From Coriaria nepalensis (taxonomy: Eukaryota > Streptophyta > Magnoliopsida > Cucurbitales > Coriariaceae), in the NCBI GenBank assembly GCA_027186245.1, contig CP114482.1, positions 2,237,001-2,301,000 of the forward strand: a DNA stretch of 64,000 nt, in the 5' to 3' direction. Shown here piece by piece: positions 51,550 to 63,260 of the stretch (positions are counted from its first letter, which is position 1; every line of letters starts with the position of its first letter). The notes under the pieces were generated by a model. That model was not told the DNA's origin and did not search any database. It worked only from the letters and a program-made list of their open reading frames with translations. The translations under genes and the position numbers were made by a program.

Positions 51550-53239
51550 ATGTCTTCTTCTTCTTCTTGCTTCTGCCACTCTCCAGTCGCACTACTCAAG
51601 GTAAATTCATTTTCTTTTCTTCTGGGTATTCTTAGTTCTTTGTTTTCAGATCCAATTCTTCAGCTTTTTTGGGTTTTCAGTTTCTTTTTTCTGGGTAGCC
51701 GGGTATGGTTTTGATTGAAAAAGAAATTTAGTAGTAAGTAAACCAGCTGAAAGTTGTGATAGATCTGAGATGATTTCAACTCTGTAGTCTGTACATTTCA
51801 AAGTCTTACGCTTTGTTTGGAATCGAATTCGTGCTAGAGTTCAATTGAAAATCATGGAAGAAGAATTCAATTGAATTGATTTGTAAGTTCTTTTACGTTG
51901 TTTGAAAACATGTTTTAAATAAACGAATTCAAGTATTCAACTGATTTTCTTTATTTACATTGTTAGTGTCTTGCCATTTTTCTTGTTCATAAACTTCTTA
52001 CTTTTTCTTACCACTTTGAAATCCTTGTTTCATCTTTCTCTGATGGAATTTTACAAACTTGAGGCAGATTATAGTAAAGCCTTCTCCTCAATGTAACATT
52101 GGAATAAGCAACCGAGGATTATCATCATCTCTCAGAAGTCATGGGCCCAATCTTCTCGGCCTACGGGTCCCACAATTCCGAGCAGGTTTAGATAGAGACT
52201 GGAGTTTCATTGGAGGATCAAGAGTTACTATTGTCAGACCTCAACTTGCCAATGCTAATCTCTGCCCTAAGGGTCTAAGAGTATCTGCCTCGTGTAATAA
52301 AAAATCATCTATTTTTTCGCCCATTATTTCAAAATCATTCTAAGCTTTCTTCTGTTTTCCATGCCTTTGGTGTCTTAAATTTGTTTACGATTTTCTTTGA
52401 ATTTGTTTTCAGGGCTGGCCGGATCTCAGCTTGCTAACAATGTTTTTACACTAGGAACAGTAGCAGTTCTTCCATTTTACACCCTCATGGTTCTAGCTCC
52501 AAAAGCCGAATTGGTAATCTTGTCTTCCCCTTAATTCTGAAATGACATTATGCACATTTGAACCTAAACTTGAACATGGGGATAAACTTTATACATGCAG
52601 ACTAAGAGATCTATTCAAAGTGGCACTCCATATGTCATTCTTGGACTTCTATATGCATATCTCCTCTACCTTTCCTGGACTCCGGATACGGTTCATTACA
52701 TTTTTGCAAGTAAATACTTGCTACCCGAGGTACATTTTCTTCACTAGACTCAGAGAGAAAATATCGTAGGCATTGACTGTATGCAACTGATGTGAGAGAG
52801 TTGAAAAGGTGCCGTGCCTACGACATGGTACCCACCATTTCTTCTCACATTAGTTGTATAAATCAGTAACAAACTCCTTTTTTTTTCCATTCAGTTAACT
52901 GGAATTGCTAAGATGTTCTCAAATGAGATGACTTTAGCTTCTGCTTGGATTCACTTGTTGGCTGTAGATCTCTTTGCTGCCAGGTTTCTCTCTCTTCTAT
53001 GTTTGTAGGATTGTTTTTCTTTCTCCCTCTTTCTAGTAGTTCTAATTGTAATTGTAATAGTGAATTTTTTTCCTTCTTTTTACAGGCAGGTTTACTACGA
53101 CGGGCTCGAAAATGAAATCGAGACACGGCATTCTGTTTCTCTCTGTCTCTTCTTCTGTCCGATCGGAATCGTTTCTCATGTCGTTACCAAAGCTCTTACC
53201 CAGATTCCGGGAAATAGTACTAAAAAACATGGCATGTAA
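51550..53239 (+). CDS. ABA4: ABA DEFICIENT 4 (ABA4), chloroplast membrane protein needed for neoxanthin
   Basis: Six exons (51550-51600, 52068-52293, 52413-52513, 52601-52729, 52895-52983, 53086-53239) encode 249 residues. A Ser-rich transit peptide ([17 protein letters not shown]) is followed by the DUF4281 membrane domain: [74 protein letters not shown], then [20 protein letters not shown]. Arabidopsis ABA4 is required to convert violaxanthin to neoxanthin, a precursor of 9-cis-epoxycarotenoids and ABA, in plastid membranes. The tail ([16 protein letters not shown]) is slightly longer than in Arabidopsis. The gene ends 131 bases from the convergent MurB pseudogene. Confidence 0.93.
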
Positions 53240-53370
53240 CAAGTGTGAACTTTCTCAAAACATTTTTATTTTCTAACTGAAAAAGAGGTTATCATATTTA
53301 AGCACTTGTTCATTGAAATCTAATCCGATACACGATAATTAACAAACTACAGTTTCCGGAACTCTAGTTG

Positions 53371-54500
53371 TTAAGAAGAGGGGTGAACACATAACACTTC
53401 TTCTGTTAGCTCCACTCCAAATTTCTGATCAACCTTCTCCTTAACCAAGGAAATAAGATTAAGCATGTCTTGAGAAATGGACCCACCCAAACTGATAAAG
53501 AAGTTTGCATGGGTGTTAGAAACCACGGCCCCACCTATTCGGAAACCTTTCAATCCGGCTGCGTCAATCAATTCAGCAGCAGAAACTCCAAATCCAACCG
53601 GATTCTGGAAAACCAATCCAGCACTCTTTTCCCTTATTGGTTGAGTCATCCTCCTCCCAACATATGTAAGTATCTTCTATAAACGATATTTCTTAAAGCA
53701 TATGTTCTTCTAACTGAAAGAAAGTGTAACAACCAACAACCTTTTAAGATACTCTTCTTGCCTGCTCTTTGCTGATTCCGAGGGGTTAAGCCTGAATGTC
53801 ACTGCAACAATGGCTGCTAAGTCGTTCACATCTTGGAAAGGAGGAATAACTGTAACGGAATTCGAGTTCGGTTCTGTTGAATGTCTGGAATGCCCCCGAC
53901 TTTGTTATGATTTCAACACTATCAATGGCATCAGAAATCTCCTGCAAAAAAATAAATAAATCAATCAATCAATGAGAGGCTTTTTTTTTTTTTTTGGTAC
54001 CTGGCCATGAGCTCCAGCATTCATGAAAGCAGCTCCACCAACTGTTTTCAGAAATCCCACCAACAAATTCAAAGCCGGAAAAAAAGCCTTCATTTGAACA
54101 GCTTATACCCAATGTATTCAACCGAAATCCTGTTCCGACTCTGTAAATCCCGGGTTCTTCCGATTTCAAGAAATCAATCCGATTCATAATAACACAGCCA
54201 TTGTAACCCAGATCGTCAAAAAGACAGTTCGATCCTTTCCCCAAAATCATGCAATTAATACAACGCTCGTTACGATATCTGCAAAAAAAATAAAACTTCT
54301 TTTTTTCTTTGAGATTTTTCTGAGTGAAAGAGAAAAAGTAAAGAAAGATAAGTGCTTAGATTTTTTAGAAGCTTCAGATTACGAATAAACTTCAGTTCTT
54401 GATAAAGTTTGTTTCTGTTTGTTGAAGAAGAAAAAGAGTGAAACAAACTAAATCTGATTGGTTGTTTATGAACATAAAACAGGGGATTAAGAACACGAAA
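53371..54500 (-). pseudogene. MurB-like UDP-N-acetylenolpyruvoylglucosamine reductase, broken
   Basis: Minus-strand segments match plant MurB homologues in order. An N-terminal piece ends FIRNLKLLKNLST (54410-54350) and then turns to noncoding. Exon 54278-54001 has ILGKGSNCLFDDLGYNGCVI and FEFVGG; exon 53941-53741 has DSVEIITKSGAFQTFNRTEL; exon 53653-53371 has QPIREKSAGLVFQNP, GVSAAELIDAAGLKGFRIGG and VSNTHANFFISLGGS. MurB reduces UDP-GlcNAc-enolpyruvate in peptidoglycan synthesis, using FAD and NADPH. Three lesions: the segment after NLST that carries the FAD-binding T-W-G-x-G-G is missing; one extra base after FVGGIS shifts the TVGGAAFMNAGAHGQ stretch out of frame; and another single-base shift follows FRYSYS. 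No in-frame ATG is seen at the N-terminus. Splice borders survive, indicating recent decay. Confidence 0.8.
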
Positions 54501-55215
54501 CAGGGATGAAAACACAAATCTTTATTCCGTAGGCTTTCTCCGAGTGAAGGGAAACTCCCAAATTGAGCCTCTTTTCCAGATTATATAATGAATAAAATTA
54601 CAATTAACTTTCCTATTTATTTATCTGTTATCATCTCTTTGACTTCCTTAAAAATTTATTCCGCCATTATAGAAGGCTCGAGCCAAGCAGAAGTTTCTAT
54701 TACTTGAACCGATAAATGCCCATGCCCCTAGTCACATGCTCGGTCCATGACCATATGACTCTGGATTTAACGGCTGTGGTTATAACGAGAGGAACGAGCG
54801 TAACCGTTGCCTTACTGTCGTTAATGACCCTGAAATAGCCTGTTACACAGAGAGATGGAGTTGAGTTTTTTGGTGAATGGGGTCGTAATAACAGAGAAGG
54901 AGGTTGATAAAGAAGACCATATGACATGGAAGTTGTAGGGCTTTCTGGAGGGGAAGGGGTTTTTGCTCCGCCCACTACTACTACGTCGACGGTGGCGGCT
55001 TTTCTCAAATTTCCTTTCTACGTGTAAGAAGTAGCATAAAATGGGCCGTTTGCCTATTTGATTTCTAATTACGTTTTTGTCCTTAATTCTTATGTACATT
55101 ATTTTCTCTTCACCTTTTTTTTTTCCTGGCTGGGTCTTGCGACAAGTTGAGCTCTGTAATAGACTGCTCTTGTTCTTAGCCAAGTGAGAAAGCAAGTAGA
55201 GAAAAATTGAAGTGG

Positions 55216-55246
<31 letters not shown>

Positions 55247-55728
55247 GAAAGGAATTAAGAAAGAAGAAACAGAATTTACTAGTTCCATCTGGATTAGAAT
55301 AGGAAACTGGATTCACTGGTGACAACTAGCTAACTTGTAGAAGAGGCCTATATCTTCTAAAACCTAATACAACTGGTCAGAGAAAGCTAAAAGGAACTAT
55401 ACAATACAATAGAGCACAGTGTTTCGTTTGAATGAATCCCCAATTCTTCTGCCCAAACTAATAAAAAAAATTAAAAATTCTTGTTGGATGTGAACTTAAT
55501 CAATAGAGAATTTCGCATGCAATGCAGTTTCCCCCTGTTCGGTAAAGATAATGACGACATGGAACAAGAGGTCTATGAATAACCTGCAGACACAATGTAA
55601 TCATACAATATTATACCTTATTGATGGATTGATCCACCGAAGATATTATCCACCCGAGAATTTCTCTGAAGGAAAAAGAGTTAAAAAGGCACATTTTTAC
55701 TAAGTTGGAAAGAAAAATGTACGTACTT
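54501..55728. other. Intergenic interval with a GA microsatellite
   Basis: A (GA)n tract lies at 55215-55240. A minus-strand open frame 55008-54700 lacks an ATG and has no recognisable motif, so it is not called. The part near 55500-55728 is probably 3' UTR of the minus-strand membrane protein gene. Confidence 0.4.
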
Positions 55729-58286
55729 TCAAGTTGGAAGCGATGACATCTGAATTTCATCTTCCAACACATCATCTGATTGGTGCAGATTTCGAAGAGA
55801 ATCCTTCTTAGGACGGTCCAGAGTAGTTGCTTCATAAATCCCTACAAATTCCATACATAAATAAAGAGAATGATAAGCTATTTAGCTTGGAAGAAAGATG
55901 AAAAAGAAAAACTTGCACACCGATTACCTACCAAAACCCAATATCAAGCAGCATAATAGGAAGCCTAATAGAGAAAAGTCCATTTTGTACACAATCTCCA
56001 TGAAGATAAGGCATCCTGCTGCTACCATTAAGTGCCTGGGAGAAGAGAAAACCATGTGCAACCTACAGAATATAAAGAGTGTGATCAATCGTCTGTGAGC
56101 AATGTGGGATTATTTCTCAAGACATTTAATCATTTCAATATAATACTCTAAAGAGCATAAGAGGATTGATGACTTTACCTCTCTTCTGCAATGCTGTCTA
56201 TGTAGAAAATTAAGACAATTCCAAATAATATGGTGCTAAGAAAAGCCCAAGCAGAGAATGGCGTTTCTATGCTGCTATCTGAAGATGATCCCTGAAAAGG
56301 AGCAATGAGAATAAAGCCCTAGATCTAGAATTGGCATCATTGCAGGAACTAGTCCACCTATCAACCCTCGAAATGACTTGGGTAAAACTTACTATGATGG
56401 AGTCCCACATAGCAATGGGAAACATGAAACATGTTGCGGAAGCAATAGTAATGGCATTAAGTCGCCTTTTAAGTTGATTCTGGAGAAATGAAGATGGTCA
56501 CAATCAGATGAGTAATGATGAATAGTAGCTTATATTGATTTGCAGAAGGAAAATGAAAATCTAATAGGCCAAATACATGGCAGCACAATTGTCCAAGATG
56601 GATGCAGATAGTTGAAAATGCACACCTTGAGTGAAACACGCCGAGCTATCACCCTTCTCAACGCTGATAGGATTCCAGCAAAGATGGGAATCGCCATTTG
56701 ATTCATACCCAACACTTGTCTTGTCTGATCTTCAGTATCAGGGCTATCTTTAAATGGTAGTTTCAGGTTAAGTTCATTTTAACAAGCTTGATAAAAGGGG
56801 GAATTAGACGAGAAAGAGAGAGAGAGAGAGTAAATAAGTGAAGAAATAAATGCTTAAATTGTTCCAAAAATAAATGATATTAAATGGGGCAAAAAAAATG
56901 ATATTGAAAGATCCAATATCAATATTTTAAAGGATATAGATTGGTGAATATGTTGCCATAGCCCAGCCTTGAGATAAGAGGTAGAAGGATGCCAACATTG
57001 CTATAAGACCACCAACCTGTATGCATATAGAGGAGACCATCATATAAGCAAAAAATAAGATATGTAGTCTAGATTCAATATGTCTCTGCTCTTGTGTATC
57101 TTCATAGATAAAGGATAACACCTAATAGGATGAAAATCCCATATGAATAAAATCTAAAGAGGCCAACCTTTTTCCAAACGTGACCTCTCCGACCATACAA
57201 GACTGCAGAAAGTACTCCAAGGACAGCACCAGAATACTCCGCCAATATAGTTCTATTGTAATATGGGGAAAAAAATCATAACAGAAACTATTGATATATG
57301 GACAGACTTCAAACAGCAAGAGACATACAGTAATAGGTCTAGCTGGAACTAATTATGAAAGAAACTTACCTAAGTGGTCCACATGACTTGAGGCCCTTTC
57401 CCAACAAGATGAAATATAGAGCTGTGATTCCACCATTTATAACAGAAGGCACCACCTGAAGAAATAAAACCACAAATTATGCAATACATAAGGTAAATGT
57501 ATTAAGTTATTTCCTTTTTTGTGCCTCATGAAGTCTCTGACAATCATTACTTAACCTGGTTATTAGAGAGGGGCCTTCCCTTCCAAGGCTTTTGCAAAAC
57601 CAAAAATATGATGGCTGCTGGAACAAGGCAACTAAAGAGAAACAGTATAACTGAAGCTTCTGTCTGAGACAAATAGTTGAACATGGAGTAAACCGACCAT
57701 ATTCGCATGAAGTTTCCAATTATATGTATAATCTGCAATGGAGTGTGCCTGAAATAAACCCAAAATGAAACATAGGTTATAATAGGGAAAAAAAAGAAAA
57801 GAAAAAGATTCACACTTCCATGAGTTCGATCGATCTAAGAATTGGTTAGTATGATTAATCTCTCATTCCTTATATGTAAAACTAACAATTGGCTATAGAC
57901 TTATCGCTCCAAACTGAACTAACTAAACTAACCAATCTCTCATTTCTTTCCGAGTAAATTGCAAAAGGCAATGTAGAACATTATCGAGCTAACTAACTAA
58001 TCGCCGGAAATTAGAAAGAACGTTACTAGAACCGCGAAACAAAAAATAGAGTAAAATCAAGCAAGTTCCAAGCATCCAATTTTCGAACCCTTCCATCACT
58101 ATGTTTCTTTTTTAAATAAAGATTCAAATCTCAAATCAAGTAGATTGAGCAACATCACTTTAGGATTCAAGTTAATCTAAATTAGAATGACTCGAATCAC
58201 AATCTCCAACATTTTCAGGAAAAAAGAAAAAACCTGAAGTGTGGAGAAGATCCTCGATCCTCAGAGATTTTCCCTGGAGACATCAT
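55729..58286 (-). CDS. Polytopic membrane protein, possibly related to the N-terminal half of ZnT5/MTP12; contains a U12 AT-AC intron
   Basis: Ten minus-strand exons (58286-58234, 57748-57556, 57455-57370, 57252-57168, 57016-56938, 56756-56626, 56479-56393, 56291-56179, 56062-55932, 55841-55729) join to 356 residues. Eight to ten hydrophobic segments are visible, including ILFLFSCLVPAAIIFLVLQK, ITALYFILLGKGLKSCGPLR, EYSGAVLGVLSAVLYGRRGH, PIFAGILSALRRVIARRVSL and WAFLSTILFGIVLIFYIDSI, and a short hydrophilic acidic C-terminus (VLEDEIQMSSLPT). I recall close plant homologues of unknown function. The LSALRRV..FYIDSI part resembles by eye the hydrophobic N-terminal half of ZnT5, but there is no cation-efflux domain with HxxxD zinc sites. 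Drug/metabolite-transporter-like topology is the alternative. The intron 56937-56757 begins ATATCCTTT. Function is not assigned. Confidence 0.8.
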
Positions 58287-58680
58287 TTTCAGAAATCAAT
58301 TCCTATATCGAGCGTCGTCTAATCTCTTCTTCTTCGTATATGGAATGAAAAATGCAGCAGCTTAATCGAAGTTTTCGGTAATGAAGAACACGCTCTCATC
58401 ACTCACGTGCTTCTCTCCCTCGCTCTCTCTTCAGCAAGGAGGAAGAAGAAGAAGAAGAAGAAAGTAATTCTACGTTGATTGTTTCAATTGACAGAGAGTG
58501 AAGGGCCGGATCTGGGCCTTTTTGACTTCAGGCCCAAGATTAGAAGGCCAGTCCCAGTTTTGCCGTTCCGAGAGAGTAGCCCAAGGTGAAATTTGATAGA
58601 CTAACCTGTAATACTCATAAACCTTGAGGACTCTTGTAATATTTAGTTCTTGAAAGATTAGAGCTCGATCTGCCATAGCC
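58287..58680. promoter_or_regulatory. Shared divergent promoter with G-box and paired site II elements
   Basis: Only 394 bases separate the start codons of the membrane protein (-) and the hydrolase (+). The interval has a CACGTG G-box at 58404-58409, a GAA repeat (58441-58462), and an inverted pair TGGGCC (58513-58518) and GGCCCA (58531-58536). TGGGCC/T site II elements are common in promoters of growth-related plant genes and often in bidirectional promoters. Shared control is inferred. Confidence 0.5.
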
Positions 58681-60456
58681 ATGGCTGCTCTTCTTCTCTC
58701 TCTCCGATTCCAAACCATGTCCCTCCTTAAACCAAAACAGAGCTCACGTAAAATTGAATTTCGTACTAAATCTGTCCTCAGCAGAGAGCAGAAAATGCAA
58801 GTGCCGTTCGAGCTGAAGCAGGGGCAGATCCGTCTTTTCCACGAGCTCCCCTCTGGTTTGAACATGGAGGTTATCGTTCAGAAAAGAGAGAGAAACGATG
58901 AAAAACCGCCTCTTGTGTTTGTTCATGGAAGCTATCACGCTGCTTGGTGCTGGGCTGAGCATTGGCTCCCTTTCTTCTCAGCTTCTGGATTTGACTGCTA
59001 CGCTATCAGCTTGTTAGGACAAGTAAATTACCTCTCCCTCTCTCTCTCCAGTCTCTCTCTCTCATGCTTATCGTCGTCTTTAATGGTGATCAGGGTGAAA
59101 GCGATGAACCTACTGAATCTGTAGCTGGTACCCTCCAGGTAACTTTAATAATTACGATAGCCACCCCAAATCTTTCTCTTTTTTATATTTTGGTCCTCAT
59201 CCCCGAAATTTTTGCAGTAGACACATGCAGGTGATGTTGCTGATTTCATCTATAACAAACTTCCGGCCGGACCAGCCCCACCCGTTTTGCTGGGACATTC
59301 ATTTGGAGGTCTTATTGTTCAGTACTATATAGCGAATTCTAGAAATGATGAATCTTCAGGTTTACTAGACCTTCTGCTTTCATTTTGATCCAGTATTAAT
59401 AAAATAGAAATTATTAAACATACTAAAAGGTTATTGGTTTCATAAAAGGGTAGTTTATTAGTTCCTAAATTACTTCATAAGATTTGTTAAATGTTTTGAT
59501 TGACTATTCTAGATACTGGAAGGTTGTTTCCAAGGCTTTCCGGAGCTGTCCTTGTTTGCTCCGTACCTCCTTCCGGTAATAGGTAAATTTACGGAAACAC
59601 CCTTTTTTGGTATAGCTTTTAGAACATTGCTCGTCTTCTCGCACACATATTTACCAATATTAATCGGACATCCTTTTTTTGTAACTATGTCCAGTGGATT
59701 AGTGTGGAGGTATCTATTTACCAAACCCATTGCTGCTTTTAAGGTACCAAATTATAACATTGTCTTGTACAAATGTGCTTTTGTTCTTCTTACTAGTTTA
59801 TTGAAGAATTGAAGCATATTATGCACTTGAATTTCTTTCTATAAGGTAACGCGTAGCCTGGCGGCAAAAGGTTTTCAAACTTCACTTCCACTTTGTAAGG
59901 AGACATTTTTCTCTTCAGAAATGGAGGATCATTTAATTCTGCGGTTAGTACACTGCCTAATAATCTGTTTGAACGTTTTTCTCTTAAACGAACTTTATCT
60001 ATATATTATCTTTTTGAAAAGGTATCAAGAGCTAATGAAAGAGAGTTCAAGGAAGCCGTTGTTTGATCTACGGAAACTAAATGCATCTCTTCCAGTTCCC
60101 TCCGTACCAAATTCTTCCGTTGAAGTTCTGGTTGTAGGCGCAAACGATGACCTCATTGTGGTAAAAAAAAAAGTTAAAAACTCCACGTTGAAACACACAT
60201 CTCTTACTAGTATATCATACATAAAGTTCATTTGATTCAGCATTTTCAAAACTCCAGTCGGGGGTCTAAAATGTAATCTTTGATTTGTGCTAATATATCA
60301 TCTTCCTTGTAGGATGCTCTGGGAGTGAGTGAAACGAGCACGTTTTACAATGTTTTGCCTGTTCGTGTAGACGGGATTGCACATGATATGATGTTGGATT
60401 GTTCATGGGAGAAAGGTGCACAAGTTGTATTGTCATGGTTAAGCAGTTTGCAGTGA
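58681..60456 (+). CDS. Alpha/beta hydrolase, probably plastid-targeted
   Basis: Eight exons (58681-59022, 59094-59138, 59221-59359, 59513-59582, 59695-59743, 59846-59943, 60022-60160, 60313-60456) encode 341 residues. The N-terminus (MAALLLSLRFQTMSLLKPKQ) is basic and Ser/Leu-rich like a transit peptide. The hydrolase core has PLVFVHGSYHAAWCW (oxyanion region), GESDEP, VLLGHSFGGLIVQYY (nucleophile Ser in GHSFGG), VLVVGANDDLIV (Asp) and VDGIAHDMMLD (His), so the triad is complete. It resembles the HGSYHAAWCW-type plant hydrolases whose substrates are unknown; I cannot choose between esterase, lipase or peroxidase-like roles. The third exon uses a TAG acceptor just upstream of THAGDVAD. Confidence 0.88.
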
Positions 60457-61689
60457 TTTATGTGTAAAAGTGGTTCGTTATGTAACAGAAGTATCATCTG
60501 ACAGTCCGACGAATGACACTGTTATGTGATTAAGGTATAGTACACTCTCTAGTAATAATATTGTTTTGTGATTAACTCCTTCCAAGTAAAGCTCGCTCCT
60601 CCATATATCCACGACCAATTAACTCGAAACAGATCTTAGACAAACATTCATCAAGGTGACAAGATCACATGTGCATTGAGCCAACCCATAAACATGATCC
60701 GAACCACTATACCTCTCATACGAGATTCGGTTAGAAACCGACTTGTTCCCTTGGTAGAAAATTTATCTATATCCATCTTCCGTCATCCATTTTCAGAACG
60801 AAAATATGGTTAGCAGGAACGAAAGAGAGTTGAGTAGTTTTGGGATTAAATCGCAGTCTACTAGTTAAAACGTCGTCTCGACATTGACTACTTGTGTATG
60901 TTATGTCGTCCGTTGAAATGAAGTTGAAGCTCTATAAGACGACTCGTCGCCTAAGTCGGTCATTAGCTGGATTTACGTGATCTAAATTCTAACCCACATT
61001 ACATGCTACAAGGCTTCATATATATTTTTTAAGACGCCCAATAAGCGACGCCCATTGAGACCTCATGAGGAATTATAATCATTTGCCAGATAATCAGTGT
61101 ATGTCGTGTTCGTCATGTAGCTTTTGGCTTAAGGCAACCGTCACGAGCTTTTCAACCATGTGACTGAGTTATCGATTATGCAGTAGAGGAATTTATTTAC
61201 GGTATATCGATTCACTACATATTTTGTATTTTATATTAAATTTATATATGATTGAGTTGATTCGATTTAATAAGAATATACGAACCCAATAAATTCTCTA
61301 TAACATAGGGTTGAATAGGAATATTCAGCTGGACAGTGATGTGGCAATAGATTAGGATTCAGTTTAGTTAGTTAAATGCAGCTGCTGTAGGTAAGATCCA
61401 TATAAGATCATTATGAGTTATAGCTATATGGGAAGTTTCTCCTATCTGTATTGTCAATCGTGTAAGATATTAGACAAGAACTAGGTCGGACAATTCAAAC
61501 TGCAATTTCCTAATGTCCTGCTGCACCTAGTACTACTAGTCAGATAGGAAGTTTCTTCTCTCGTTTCAAGTGTTAAATAAACTAAACAAAAAAAGTTGCA
61601 AAGTATGATTACTCCCAAACCCAAATAATTAATATAAAAAATGAATCTCTTAGAGGAAGTAGACTCGATTTGATTTACGACCGAATCAA
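60457..61689. other. Intergenic region, nothing recognised
   Basis: Hydrolase 3' UTR then unannotated DNA. Moderately AT-rich, without open frames of interest or repeat ends that I could define. Confidence 0.4.
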
Positions 61690-63053
61690 GGGGGCGGATA
61701 GGGTGCCTGCGAAGAGGGTGCCTGCGCGTGCCTGCCTTTTCATCTCGACCGTTTATGTAGATCGAACGGTTAAAAAAGTTGCCACGTAAAAAAGTCATAA
61801 TACGTAAAAATATAGTATACGAATTAGTATACGGCTTGTAAATGAGCCGTATACTCTAAAAAACATATTTGCAGGTCATAATACATTATATTTCTCTCCC
61901 TCATTTCTCTCTCTTGCAGTATTCTAACCGCAAAGCTCTCCCTCTCCATCTCAAATCGTGAGCTCTCCCTCTTCCCTCTCCATCTCCATCTCTGCTCTGC
62001 TACTCCTTGCTCGTGAAGCGATTCATCTCCATCTTTGTTCTCCATGCTCGCGACCTTTGTGCACCAGCATCGGCGCGAACCAAACTCTTCACGTGCAAAT
62101 CTGAGAGCCGCGAAACAAGTTCGTTTATTTCCTGTAAATCTCGATCTCTCTCCAAATTAATGTGCAACCATTTCTTTCTTCTTTTCCTTTTATAATAATA
62201 TTCGTCAAGTGTCGACACAGAATTTTTGAGGGTTTCTGTGTATATGAGAAGGAAAGAAGGAGAAAACCAAAATGGGTAAGAGACCAAAGAAGTCTAATCA
62301 TGCTAAGGTTTGCTTTCCTCTTTACTCCTGTTCTTTTTACAATTTTTTTTTTTTTTTGCTTTCTTCTTTGTGTGCTCTTCAATTTGGGATTTTGTTTCTC
62401 TAATTGTTTTATGTTCTTTGTTGAGGTTTACAGTTTGTATTTTTTTCACCACTTTTATGTGCTCTGCAACTTGATATGTGTTTGTATTCATGATAGACAG
62501 TTTATAGTTTTTTGTTTTGTTTGAGAGGTGGGGAGGTGGGCTCTTCTCTTGAATTTTTTTTTTATAAATAATTTTCATGGCAGTATTGGAATAACTACAT
62601 CATTATAGATAGACATTTCATTTTACAGGAAAGTTAGGAAATCAAAAGAGAAATGTTTAATTGAAATATAATAATTTGTGAATATATTTTCTTTAAGGTA
62701 GTACAAGCAGTTGAATTTGACTTCATTTTAATTACTATTTTAAACTTCTTGTAATATTAGCCTGAAAACACACTCTTTTCCCTTGAAATCCAACCACCTC
62801 TATCCTGGAAAAATGACTTGCAACCTTGAAATCTAGAAAGTACTGACCATTCATTGGATAACACAAAAGCAGTAAAGTAGCACATTGAAATCATTAGAAG
62901 GTCTGGACAAATTCAGAATGTTGTTATTCCATCTCAAAACCACCAGGATTTACTAGAGACGGCGGTAAAAGACTTAATGGGCAATGAATGTGATAAAGAT
63001 GAGGTATTTAGACCTCCCCCCGGATTCGATTCATGTCAAGTTAAATGCTTATC
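61690..63053 (+). other. Unresolved repeat-like region with a possible first exon at 62271-62306
   Basis: A GC-rich patch (61690-61740) carries GGTGCCTGCG-type direct repeats (GGGTGCCTGCGAAGAGGGTG, then CCTGCGCGTGCCTGCC) followed by CATCTCGACCG..GATCGAACGG, a motif style I associate with plant transposon termini. A CT-rich leader follows (61890-62040). An ATG at 62271 opens MGKRPKKSNHAK and meets a GT donor at 62307. A later open stretch near 62905-63050 reads VVIPSQNHQDLLETAVKDLM and FRPPPGFDS. No family was recognised, and the two pieces were not joined. It could be a transposon 5' part or a gene reaching beyond what I can read. Confidence 0.25.
61827..61854. repeat. Perfect 10-bp inverted repeat with 8-base loop
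   Basis: GTATACGGCT at 61827-61836 and AGCCGTATAC at 61845-61854 are exact reverse complements around TGTAAATG. A further GTATAC lies just upstream at 61815-61820. It sits between the GC-rich patch and the CT-rich leader, possibly part of a transposon end. Confidence 0.7.
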
Positions 63054-63260
63054 ATTGAATGGTTCGGTTATAATGGTTATTGAAAAATGTCATTGTTGAA
63101 TGATTATTAGTGAAAATTTTCATTTGATGGAAAGTTCGAATGTCAAGTTTGAATGGTTAGAATGTCATTATTGAATGGTTGTAGTAAAATGGCTGTCCAT
63201 GTTCAGTATCATTGAAAAAGTCAAGTTAGAATAATTATTATTGAATGGTTGTCCCTTAGT
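63054..63260. repeat. Degenerate tandem repeats of an ATTGAATGGTT unit
   Basis: ATTGAATGGTT or close variants occur at about 63054, 63094 (variant GTTGAATGATT), 63148, 63170 and 63240, interspersed with TCAAGTTnGAAT and AATGTCATT. Two copies read TTATTGAATGGTTGT exactly. No reading frame persists. Confidence 0.55.

Noticed and set aside
54700..55008. Minus-strand open frame of about 100 codons
   Set aside because: It begins with TTG, has no ATG, no splice partner and no recognisable domain.
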